5,967 bases of DNA from Propionibacteriaceae bacterium (GTDB taxonomy: Bacteria > Actinomycetota > Actinomycetes > Propionibacteriales > Propionibacteriaceae), in the NCBI GenBank assembly GCA_009787035.1, contig WRGV01000118.1:1-5967 (forward strand), written 5' to 3'. The position numbers were made by a program, and so were the translations under genes. This document shows positions 1 to 4,943 of the stretch, piece after piece. The notes under the pieces were generated by a model that did no database searches, had not been told where the DNA came from, and saw only the letters and a list, made by a program, of their open reading frames with translations. Each line of letters opens with the position of its first letter. Positions within the stretch are counted from its first letter, which is position 1.

Positions 1-400
1 GGGCTACGTGTCGCACGACCGCGTGCCGCTGCGGCAGGGCATCGAGCTGGTGCAGGCGGCCGGCGGCGTCGCCGTCATCGCGCACGGCTGGATGCACGGC
101 ATCCAGGGCCCCCTGACCCCGGACGTCCTGGCCGGGCTGGCGCAGGCCGGAACCGACGGGGCGGCGCTGGACGGCCTGGAGGTGGCCCACCAGAGCCACG
201 ATGTGCGCACGCGGGCCCGGCTGGGCGCGCTGGCCGACGAGCTGGGGCTCATCGTGACCGGCGGCAGCGACTACCACGGCACCGGGAAGGTCGGCCACGA
301 TTTGGGGTGCAACACCACCGATGTGGAAAACTGGGAGCGCATTGACGCCCTGATCCGTGCCCGTGGCGGTGTACCTGCGGCTTCTTTGGCGTCCACGTGA
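1..400 (+). CDS. PHP-domain metal-dependent phosphoesterase, C-terminal part (5' end outside window)
   Basis: The frame is open from the first complete codon at position 2 to the TGA at 398-400, giving the last 132 residues of a protein whose family usually runs to about 280. Visible PHP features are a GGV-x-VIAH segment (usual form GGV-x-V-x-AHP; here the Pro is Gly, the His is kept), a GLEV-x-H-x-x-H stretch, and the C-terminal GGSDYHG-x-GK metal-site motif followed by a GCNTTD segment like that of actinobacterial members. Known relatives of the YciV/RNase AM type hydrolyse phosphoesters in short oligoribonucleotides or 3',5'-bisphosphonucleosides with a multi-metal centre; the substrate here is not readable. 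It is a cytosolic-type sequence with no membrane segment in this part. It lies 15 bases upstream of trpS on the same strand, so cotranscription is likely. The family call is firm, the substrate is not. Confidence 0.87.
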   Translation, partial: GYVSHDRVPLRQGIELVQAAGGVAVIAHGWMHGIQGPLTPDVLAGLAQAGTDGAALDGLEVAHQSHDVRTRARLGALADELGLIVTGGSDYHGTGKVGHDLGCNTTDVENWERIDALIRARGGVPAASLAST

Positions 401-404
401 CGAG

Positions 405-409
405 AGGAG
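405..409 (+). promoter_or_regulatory. Ribosome binding site of trpS
   Basis: AGGAG, inside the longer purine run GAGAGGAG at 402-409, lies six bases before the ATG at 416. It fixes the long trpS start in preference to the internal Met codons at residues 21 and 40, which have no such site. Confidence 0.85.
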
Positions 410-415
410 CACCGC

Positions 416-1513
416 ATGGCGCAGACCGAGAGTGAAGGCAGCGACGTCCGTCTGGAGGGCACACTGCAGGCAAGCATGGCCCGCAGCGCCGCGATCGAAC
501 AGGACCTGCCTGCGCACCCCGGCAACTACCGCATGCTGACCGGTGACCGCCCGACCGGCGAGTTGCACATCGGCCACTACTTCGGCAGCCTGCTCAACCG
601 CGTGCGGCTGCAGGACACGGGCGTGCAAACGTGGGTGCTGATCGCCGACTACCAGGTGATCACCGACCGCGACGGCGTGGGCCCCATCCGCGAGCGGGTC
701 ATGTCGGCGGTGGCCACCTACCTGGCCATGGGCATCGACCCCGCCCGATCGACGATCTTCACGCACTCGGCCGTCCCGGCGCTGAACCAGCTGATGCTGC
801 CGTTCCTGTCGGTCGTGACCGACGCCGAGCTGCGCCGCAACCCGACCGTCAAGTCCGAGATGGAAGACAGCGGACGTCCGCTGTCGGGATTGCTGCTGAC
901 CTACCCGGTGCACCAGGCCGCCGACATCCTGTTCTGCAAGGCCAACGTCGTGCCCGTCGGCAAGGACCAGCTGCCGCACCTGGAGATCGCCCGCGTCATC
1001 GCGCGCCGGTTCGATGAGAGGTACGGACGCGCGGTGCCCGACCATCCGGTGTTTCCCTCGCCGGAGGCGCTGCTGTCGGCGGCGCCCAACATCTTGGGCA
1101 CCGACGGCACCAAGATGAGCAAGTCGAAGGGCAACACCATCGAGATCGGCATGGATGCCGACCAGACGGCGAAGCTGGTCAAGCGCGCCGTGACCGACTC
1201 CGAGCGACACATCACGTACGATCCGGTCAACCGGCCCGAGGTGTCCAACCTGGTGCTGCTGGCGGCGCTGTGCCTGGGGCGGGATCCGCAGGACATCGCC
1301 GACCAGATCGGGGACGGCGGTGCGGGCGCGCTCAAGCGGATGGTGACCGAGGCGCTCAACGAGACGCTGGCGCCGGTGCGCGCGCGCCGCACGGAGCTCA
1401 TGGCCGCTCCCGATCACCTGCGCGAGGTCCTGCGGCAGGGCAACGAGCGCGCCAACGAGCGTGCCGATGCGACGCTGGCGCAGGTGCGCCAGGCCATGCA
1501 GATGGTGTACTGA
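416..1513 (+). CDS. trpS: Tryptophanyl-tRNA synthetase
   Basis: This class Ic aminoacyl-tRNA synthetase charges tRNA-Trp with tryptophan using ATP in the cytosol. The 365-residue product carries TGDRPTG-x-LHIGHYFG at about 42-57, with the HIGH signature at 51-54, the GLLLTYP and AADIL segments and VPVGKDQ of the Trp/adenylate pocket, and KMSKS at 233-237, followed by the AVTDSE segment common to TrpRS. It is longer than Bacillus-type enzymes (about 330) because of an extra N-terminal stretch of roughly 39 residues; this is supported by the AGGAG site before the first ATG and I regard it as typical of actinobacterial enzymes. The signature is HIGH rather than the TIGN of E. coli/Bacillus enzymes, and Gln80 stands where the Bacillus enzyme has His43. 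It is probably cotranscribed with the PHP gene. No T-box-like leader is possible in the 15-base gap. It converges on the RNA helicase gene. Confidence 0.97.
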   Translation: MAQTESEGSDVRLEGTLQASMARSAAIEQDLPAHPGNYRMLTGDRPTGELHIGHYFGSLLNRVRLQDTGVQTWVLIADYQVITDRDGVGPIRERVMSAVATYLAMGIDPARSTIFTHSAVPALNQLMLPFLSVVTDAELRRNPTVKSEMEDSGRPLSGLLLTYPVHQAADILFCKANVVPVGKDQLPHLEIARVIARRFDERYGRAVPDHPVFPSPEALLSAAPNILGTDGTKMSKSKGNTIEIGMDADQTAKLVKRAVTDSERHITYDPVNRPEVSNLVLLAALCLGRDPQDIADQIGDGGAGALKRMVTEALNETLAPVRARRTELMAAPDHLREVLRQGNERANERADATLAQVRQAMQMVY

Positions 1514-1568
1514 GCCACAAGCCGACTCGTGAAACAGCCGGAACAAGACCCCTCGTCGCACCGATTGT

Positions 1569-1604
1569 GGGCTCTTCAGGGCCTTTCAGAGGCCTCAGGA
1601 GCCC
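1569..1604. terminator. Hairpin terminator candidate between convergent trpS and helicase genes
   Basis: GGGCTC at 1569-1574 pairs with GAGCCC at 1599-1604. Inside, AGG at 1578-1580 pairs with CCT at 1593-1595 and CCT at 1582-1584 with AGG at 1590-1592, around a five-base loop and one bulged G. There is no T-run on either strand, so it is a U-less hairpin of the kind often seen in high-GC Gram-positives. It begins 55 bases after the trpS stop. Confidence 0.6.
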
Positions 1605-1636
1605 TCACAAGCCGGGCTGTCGCCCGACAAGTGAGG
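1603..1636. terminator. Second hairpin in the convergent gap, nearer the helicase gene
   Basis: CCTCAC at 1603-1608 pairs with GTGAGG at 1631-1636, and CGGGC at 1613-1617 pairs with GCCCG at 1622-1626 around the tetraloop TGTC; the two stems are separated by a symmetric four-by-four internal loop. It shares two bases with the preceding hairpin, so the outer stems compete slightly. It lies 29 bases beyond the helicase stop on the minus strand and is a plausible end point for that transcript. No T-run is present. Confidence 0.55.
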
Positions 1637-1665
1637 TAGTCACATCGTTGCCCTCGACGGGTCGA

Positions 1666-3195
1666 TCACTCCTGCGTCTGTGGCGTGGAAGCCACGGGCT
1701 GGCCGTTGTGCGTGCGGCGGCGGTGGCGGCGATGGGTCGCGCGCTCCTGGCGCGGCTTGTCTTCCGCCGGGGCCTCGGGCGCGTCGCGGCGATCCGTCTC
1801 ACGGCGATCCCGATCGTCGCGATCCCGGTCACGATCGTGGCCGCGGGAACCGCCCCGCGAGCTGCGTCCGCCCCGATCGTGATCCCGGCCGCCGCGCCCG
1901 CCGTGGTCGCGGCGATCCCGGTCTTCACGAGGTTCGCGCGGACGGGGCGGGATGAGCCGTCCCTTGGTGCCGTCCGGGATGGCGAGATCGGCGAGCAGGC
2001 CCGGCGTCGTCGAGTACGACTCGGGCGGGTCGGGGAACGTCAGGTCGAGCACCCGGTTGATGACCTTCCACCGGGTCACATCCGCCCAATCGACGAACGT
2101 CACGGCCACGCCGGTGTTGCCGGCGCGCCCCGTGCGCCCGATGCGGTGCACGTACGTCTTCTCGTCGTCGGGGCACTCGTAGTTGACCACGTGGCTGACG
2201 CCGGCGACGTCGATGCCGCGGGCGGCCACGTCGGTGGCCACCAGCACGGTCGCATCGCCCTTGCGGAAGCGCTTGAGGGCCCGCTCGCGGGCCTGCTGCG
2301 ACAGGTCGCCGTGGATCGTCACGGCCGAGAAGCCGCGGTCAACCAGCTCGTCCGCCAGCCGCTGCGCCGAGCGCTTCGTCCGCGTGAAGACCATGATCTT
2401 GGTGACGCCCGGGGCCTGCAACAGCTTGCCCAGGATCTCGGGCTTGTCGAGGTCGTGCGTCTGGTAGACGAATTGCGTCGTCTCGGGCACCGTCAGCTGG
2501 GCCTCGTGGCCCTCGGCGCGCACGTGCACCGGCTGGTGCATGTTCGCCCTGGCCAGCGCCACGATCGGGGCCGGCATGGTGGCCGAGAACAGCAGCGACT
2601 GACGGTCGGCGGGAATCTGCGCGACGATGCGCTCGACATCGGGCAGGAAGCCCATGTCGAGCATCTCATCGGCCTCGTCGAGCACCAGGTGCTCCACGTG
2701 CGTCAGGTCGAGGATGCGCCGCCCGACCAGGTCGAGCAGCCGACCGGGCGTGCCCACCACGATGTCCACGCCGTCGGCCAGCGTGTCGATCTGATCGTCG
2801 TAGCCCACGCCGCCGTAGACGGTGAGCACGCGCGCGCCGCGGTGCTTGTTGGCCATGCCGATCTCGGCGGTGATCTGCAGCGCGAGCTCGCGCGTCGGCG
2901 TCATGACCAGGGCCTGCGGCTTACCGGGGGCCTCCAGGTCGTCGAAGTCATCGTCGCCGTCCAGCAGCACGTGCTGCAGCAGCGGGAGGCCGAACGCGAG
3001 CGTCTTGCCGGTGCCGGTGCGGGCCTGGCCGATCAGATCGGCGCCGGTCAGCGCGATCGGAATGGCCATCTCTTGGATAGGAAACGGGGAGGTGATTCCG
3101 GCCTCAGACAGGGCGGCGACAAGGTTGTCTTCTACGCCGAGGTCGGTGAAACTGGAGGTCTCCTGGGGCTGGGGTTGCTGGGAGTCGTCACTCAT
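1666..3195 (-). CDS. DEAD-box ATP-dependent RNA helicase (RhlE/CsdA-like)
   Basis: This 509-residue protein unwinds RNA duplexes using ATP, typically in ribosome assembly, mRNA decay and cold adaptation. All DEAD-box motifs are present in order: Q motif with F16 and Q41; motif I ARTGTGKT at 58-65 (Arg where most have Gln); PTREL at 100-104; TPGR at 149-152; DEAD at 173-176; SAT at 204-206; IMVFTRTKR around 267-275; ATDVAARGID at 320-329; HRIGRTGR at 350-357. After about residue 418 comes a low-complexity basic tail rich in Arg-Asp and Arg-Gly-Gly (RGG at 434, 441 and 447), probably a disordered RNA-binding extension. The ATG at 3195 lacks a well-spaced Shine-Dalgarno sequence but has TATGAT five bases upstream, suggesting leaderless expression. 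DUF3107 lies 75 bases upstream on the same strand, an arrangement also recalled for mycobacterial RhlE. The family is certain; the subfamily and gene name are not. Confidence 0.96.
   Translation of the reverse strand: MSDDSQQPQPQETSSFTDLGVEDNLVAALSEAGITSPFPIQEMAIPIALTGADLIGQARTGTGKTLAFGLPLLQHVLLDGDDDFDDLEAPGKPQALVMTPTRELALQITAEIGMANKHRGARVLTVYGGVGYDDQIDTLADGVDIVVGTPGRLLDLVGRRILDLTHVEHLVLDEADEMLDMGFLPDVERIVAQIPADRQSLLFSATMPAPIVALARANMHQPVHVRAEGHEAQLTVPETTQFVYQTHDLDKPEILGKLLQAPGVTKIMVFTRTKRSAQRLADELVDRGFSAVTIHGDLSQQARERALKRFRKGDATVLVATDVAARGIDVAGVSHVVNYECPDDEKTYVHRIGRTGRAGNTGVAVTFVDWADVTRWKVINRVLDLTFPDPPESYSTTPGLLADLAIPDGTKGRLIPPRPREPREDRDRRDHGGRGGRDHDRGGRSSRGGSRGHDRDRDRDDRDRRETDRRDAPEAPAEDKPRQERATHRRHRRRTHNGQPVASTPQTQE
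1786..1923 (-). repeat. Arg-Asp / Arg-Gly-Gly low-complexity repeat encoding the helicase tail
   Basis: This stretch encodes about residues 425-470 of the helicase. It is built of imperfect short repeats giving RD, DR and RGG runs. Eight GATC tetramers occur between about 1783 and 1920, because Asp-Arg pairs are written GAT-CGN. The repeat is coding and in frame. Such tracts are prone to length change and probably differ between strains. Confidence 0.7.
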
Positions 3196-3200
3196 GGGCG

Positions 3201-3206
3201 ATCATA
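3201..3206 (-). promoter_or_regulatory. -10 hexamer of a likely leaderless helicase promoter
   Basis: The minus strand reads TATGAT, five of six matches to TATAAT, ending five bases before the helicase ATG at 3195. Transcription would therefore start at or next to the A of the ATG. No clear TTGACA-like hexamer sits 16-18 bases upstream; that position is occupied by one arm of the 3222-3240 palindrome. A purine run (GAAAGAG) is present, but 13 bases from the ATG, too far for a normal ribosome binding site. Confidence 0.5.
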
Positions 3207-3221
3207 TTCTCTTTCGTTCTG

Positions 3222-3240
3222 GTGGCCCGTCCCGGGCCAC
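3222..3240. promoter_or_regulatory. Perfect inverted repeat between DUF3107 and the helicase gene (terminator or operator)
   Basis: GTGGCCC at 3222-3228 and GGGCCAC at 3234-3240 are perfect inverted copies around a five-base spacer. As RNA from the minus strand it is a 7-bp GC-rich hairpin 30 bases after the DUF3107 stop, suited to end or attenuate that transcript, though no U-run follows. As DNA it covers the -35 position of the predicted helicase promoter, so it could also be a regulator site. Confidence 0.5.
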
Positions 3241-3270
3241 GGTGTCCTGGACGCGCGCGACGACGGGGCG

Positions 3271-3504
3271 TCACGCAGCCACGGCCCCGAAGCCCACCTG
3301 GCGGTGAGGCTCCTGGCCGAGTTCGAGGTAGCCGATCTTCGCGGCGGGCACGAGCACCCGCCGTCCGCTACCGTCATCCAGGCTCAGCACACCATCCGGG
3401 GCAGCCAAGGCGTCGCGCAGGTTCTGTGCGATGTCGTCACCCGACTGGCTCGATTCGATGGTCAACTCCTTGTTGACCTGTGTGATGCCGATCTTGATTT
3501 CCAC
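3271..3504 (-). CDS. DUF3107 family small protein
   Basis: This 77-residue protein is recognisable as DUF3107, an actinobacterial family of unknown function. The pattern is an N-terminal strand (MEIKIGI), an ELTIESSQS segment, an acidic helix DDIAQNLRDAL, then GVLSL-DD-GRRVLVPA-KIGYLELG and the C-terminal GFG. No signal peptide, membrane segment or catalytic motif is visible; it looks like a small soluble alpha/beta protein. The start is a GTG at 3504, preceded by GGAG at 3509-3512 with a short four-base spacer. It sits 57 bases after the PP2C gene and 75 bases before the RNA helicase, all on the minus strand. Proximity to a RhlE-like helicase is a recurring actinobacterial arrangement as I recall it, but it does not reveal the function. 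Family length is normal, with no sign of truncation. Confidence 0.92.
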   Translation of the reverse strand: MEIKIGITQVNKELTIESSQSGDDIAQNLRDALAAPDGVLSLDDGSGRRVLVPAAKIGYLELGQEPHRQVGFGAVAA

Positions 3505-3508
3505 AATG

Positions 3509-3518
3509 CTCCAATCTA
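3509..3518 (-). promoter_or_regulatory. Ribosome binding site and overlapping -10-like hexamer before DUF3107
   Basis: On the minus strand TAGATT (3513-3518, fits TANNNT) is immediately followed by GGAG (3509-3512) and, after four bases, the GTG start. The GGAG supports the GTG start. If TAGATT were used as a -10 box, the transcript would begin within a few bases of the GTG and exclude most of the GGAG, so one of the two is probably fortuitous. No good -35 box was found. Confidence 0.35.
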
Positions 3519-3561
3519 CCCGGTCGGCGCAGGACGACCCAGCGAACCGCGGGTGGTGAAC

Positions 3562-4494
3562 TCATGCGCGCCGCGGAACGACCACCCGGACGGCGCCGAC
3601 GGACACGTTGTCGTGCCCGCCTTGGGCGTTGGCCCAGGCGGTGAGACGGTTGGCCAGCATCCAGGCGGGAGGACGGGGTTCGTCCAGCTCCGCCAGGCAG
3701 GATGCGACGACCGCCCCGAGCTCGTCGGCCGCCGAGGCGTAGTTCCACAGGCCGTCGCTGCACACGACCAGCCAGCCGTCCTGGCGCGGGCTCAGCGTCT
3801 GCATCGTCGGGTCGCAGGGCCCGGCGCCGGGGCCGATCCACTTCAGGATGGCGTGCGCCTGCGCCCCGGATTCGGCGACGCGGCGGGCCACGCCGAGTTC
3901 GATGCGGGCCTGGGCCAGCGAATCGTCCGTGCTCAACAGGCGGGCGGGGCCGTCGTCGGGGAACCAGTAGCAGCGGGAGTCGCCGACGTTGCCGACGACC
4001 AGGCGCCCGCGCCACCAGCTGGCGACCACGAGCGTGCACGCCCACGAGCCGGGAAGGTCGTCGCGCGCGGCGTCCAGCACCGCCTGGTTGGCGCGGCGAA
4101 AGGCGTTGCGCATGTGGCGGGACACCTCGCTGGGGGCGATGCTTGCGGCCTGCAGCACGTCGGCGAGGCAGTCGGCGGCCTGCCGGGCGGCGATCGTGGC
4201 GGCCTCGGCCGAGCGGTCGGACGTGGAGACGCCGTCGCTCACCGCGACGACGGCGGCGCAGCGGCCGCGCGCATCGGTGCCGGCCGCGATGGCCAAAGAA
4301 TCTTGGTTGTGGGGGTGGGACATGCCCCTGTCACTGACGCCACCGGCCCAGACACAGGGACGAAGCACGAAGTGTTCGCTGTCGCCTTCGACAGCTGCCG
4401 GGGCACCGTGCGCACCCGGAACGGCCCCGGTAGCAACCCGGGCCACCGTGGCATAGGCGTCTGGCGCGCCCTTTTCTTGCGGATCTGAAGTCAT
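3562..4494 (-). CDS. PP2C-family serine/threonine protein phosphatase
   Basis: This 310-residue protein is a metal-dependent (Mg/Mn) phosphatase of the PPM/PP2C fold, which removes phosphate from Ser/Thr and so opposes Hanks-type kinases. Motifs: GVSDRG at 52-57 leading to NQD at 63-65, VVAVSDGVS at 82-90, VGNVGDSRCY at 168-176, STDDS at 188-192, WLVVCSDGLW at 241-250, and GGHDNVS at 292-298. The conserved metal-ligand aspartates (65, 87, 246, 295) are present. Two differences stand out: motif 1 ends HPHNQD rather than RxxNED, and DGVST replaces the commoner DGMGG, the latter typical of an actinobacterial subgroup. No transmembrane segment or kinase, FHA or zinc-ribbon domain is attached; the first 50 residues are Ala/Gly-rich and probably disordered. 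The ATG at 4494 has only a weak upstream GGA, so a downstream GTG (residue 17) cannot be excluded. The target is unknown. Confidence 0.93.
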   Translation of the reverse strand: MTSDPQEKGAPDAYATVARVATGAVPGAHGAPAAVEGDSEHFVLRPCVWAGGVSDRGMSHPHNQDSLAIAAGTDARGRCAAVVAVSDGVSTSDRSAEAATIAARQAADCLADVLQAASIAPSEVSRHMRNAFRRANQAVLDAARDDLPGSWACTLVVASWWRGRLVVGNVGDSRCYWFPDDGPARLLSTDDSLAQARIELGVARRVAESGAQAHAILKWIGPGAGPCDPTMQTLSPRQDGWLVVCSDGLWNYASAADELGAVVASCLAELDEPRPPAWMLANRLTAWANAQGGHDNVSVGAVRVVVPRRA

Positions 4495-4497
4495 GTG

Positions 4498-4527
4498 ATT
4501 CCATCAGCGGGGATCGCAAGGCGTCAA
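4498..4527 (-). promoter_or_regulatory. Possible promoter of the PP2C gene
   Basis: On the minus strand TTGACG (plus coordinates 4522-4527, five of six matches to the -35 consensus) is followed after 18 bases by TGGAAT (4498-4503, four of six matches to the -10 consensus). The -10 box ends three bases before the ATG at 4494, so the start of transcription would fall on or just inside the first codons. That closeness makes this call tentative. Confidence 0.38.
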
Positions 4528-4544
4528 CCGTACCAATGGTTCGG
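4528..4544. promoter_or_regulatory. Near-perfect 17-bp palindrome abutting the -35 box (operator candidate)
   Basis: CCGTACCAATGGTTCGG is symmetric about its central A, with seven of eight positions complementary and one T/T mismatch. It directly adjoins the TTGACG box at 4522-4527, the usual place for an activator or repressor site controlling the PP2C gene. Its arms are too short and too AT-mixed to be a good terminator. Confidence 0.4.
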
Positions 4545-4546
4545 AA

Positions 4547-4560
4547 GCACCGGGGGGTGC
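4547..4560. other. Short hairpin GCACC / GGTGC
   Basis: GCACC at 4547-4551 and GGTGC at 4556-4560 form a 5-bp stem around four G residues. It lies between the main cspA hairpin and the operator-like palindrome and may add to termination of cspA transcripts. It is short and could be fortuitous. Confidence 0.25.
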
Positions 4561-4575
4561 GGTCGAGGACAGCTG

Positions 4576-4610
4576 GGAAGCGCCGACGGCAGTGACGCCG
4601 CCGGCGCTCC
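4576..4610 (-). terminator. Terminator hairpin of the cold-shock gene
   Basis: AGCGCCGACGGC at 4579-4590 pairs with GCCGCCGGCGCT at 4597-4608 along 12 bp around a six-base loop; on the minus-strand RNA one of these pairs is a G-U wobble. GG at 4576-4577 and CC at 4609-4610 can extend the stem past a bulge. It begins 12 bases beyond the cspA stop on the minus strand. No U-run follows, which is usual in this GC range. Confidence 0.7.
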
Positions 4611-4622
4611 AGCAAAGGGGGG

Positions 4623-4832
4623 TCAGCCGAGGCGGTGAACGTGTTCTGCCTGCTTGCCCTTCGGACCTTGCGTGATCTCGAACTCTACGCGCGAACCCTC
4701 ATCCAGGGTGCGGTAGCCGGATCCCTCAATTGCAGTGAAATGGACGAAGACATCCTCATCGCCCGGGGGATCCACCGCGATGAAACCCCAACCCTTTTCG
4801 GCATTGAACCACTTGACGGTTCCTTGTGCCAT
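4623..4832 (-). CDS. cspA: Cold-shock domain protein (CspA family)
   Basis: This 69-residue protein is a single cold-shock domain, an OB-fold beta barrel that binds single-stranded RNA and DNA and melts mRNA structure as an RNA chaperone. It opens with [10 protein letters not shown], carries the RNP1 motif KGWGFI at 13-18 and RNP2 VFVHF at 28-32, and ends with the GPKGKQA segment typical of CspA proteins. The length is exactly that of the family. The ATG at 4832 is chosen because AAGGAG at 4839-4844 lies six bases upstream; the frame runs open further upstream to 4997, but that part resembles no cold-shock protein. A strong hairpin follows 12 bases after the stop, so the gene is probably monocistronic. 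The leader contains two inverted repeats (4857-4872, 4872-4913), which may matter for post-transcriptional control. Whether this copy is cold-induced cannot be told from sequence; many actinobacterial copies are constitutive. Confidence 0.96.
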   Translation of the reverse strand: MAQGTVKWFNAEKGWGFIAVDPPGDEDVFVHFTAIEGSGYRTLDEGSRVEFEITQGPKGKQAEHVHRLG

Positions 4833-4838
4833 GGTGAA

Positions 4839-4844
4839 CTCCTT
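4839..4844 (-). promoter_or_regulatory. Ribosome binding site of the cold-shock gene
   Basis: The minus strand reads AAGGAG with six bases before the ATG at 4832. It decides the start and rules out the longer upstream reading. Confidence 0.9.
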
Positions 4845-4856
4845 GCTATACGTCCA

Positions 4857-4872
4857 GCCGCATGCGTGCGGC
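4857..4872 (-). promoter_or_regulatory. Hairpin in the cold-shock mRNA leader, close to the ribosome binding site
   Basis: GCCGCA at 4857-4862 and TGCGGC at 4867-4872 form a perfect 6-bp stem with a four-base loop. On the minus strand it ends 12 bases before the AAGGAG site, so it would lie in the cold-shock leader if transcription starts further upstream. Confidence 0.45.
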
Positions 4873-4913
4873 CAGCTGTCCCGGCTCACAGTGACAGCGA
4901 GCCCGGACAGTGG
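4872..4913 (-). promoter_or_regulatory. Long inverted repeat in the divergent region / cold-shock leader
   Basis: CTGTCCCGGCTC at 4876-4887 and GAGCCCGGACAG at 4899-4910 are inverted copies with 11 of 12 positions pairing around an 11-base loop; CCA at 4872-4874 and TGG at 4911-4913 extend the stem past one bulged base. As RNA on the minus strand it would be the dominant fold of the cold-shock leader. As DNA it could equally be a protein site between divergent genes. No convincing -35/-10 pair was found for either gene in this 116-base gap. Confidence 0.5.
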
Positions 4914-4937
4914 CTCAAGCTTTGCACATTCTTCAGT

Positions 4938-4943
4938 GAGGTG
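4938..4943 (+). promoter_or_regulatory. Ribosome binding site of the UvrD-like helicase
   Basis: GAGGTG, five bases before the GTG at 4949, overlaps the in-frame TGA at 4937-4939 that closes the frame upstream. It supports the GTG over the in-frame ATG codons at 5006 and 5024, which lack such a site. Confidence 0.7.

Noticed and set aside
3188..3205. Five-codon minus-strand mini-ORF (MIAHE) overlapping the helicase start
   Set aside because: Its ATG lies inside the TATGAT hexamer, so it would not be transcribed from that promoter, and no well-spaced ribosome binding site precedes it. Chance is the simplest explanation unless a longer transcript exists.
3522..3539. GGTCG / CGACC hairpin between the PP2C and DUF3107 genes
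   Set aside because: It has only five pairs around an eight-base loop, which is common by chance at this GC content; I would not call it a terminator.
1270..4488. Plus-strand open frame of 1,072 codons
   Set aside because: It begins out of frame inside trpS and runs antisense to three clearly recognisable genes. Its translation is a low-complexity Arg/Gly/Ala/His/Val sequence with no known domain, as expected for the reverse of GC-rich coding DNA.
4811..4820. CTTGACGG inside the antisense of cspA as a -35 box
   Set aside because: It is within the cspA coding sequence (the VKWF region), and no gene starts downstream at a sensible distance on the plus strand.
4845..4850. TATAGC on the minus strand as a -10 box for the cold-shock gene
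   Set aside because: It directly adjoins AAGGAG, so transcription would begin at the end of the ribosome binding site and exclude it; no -35 box lies at the right distance.
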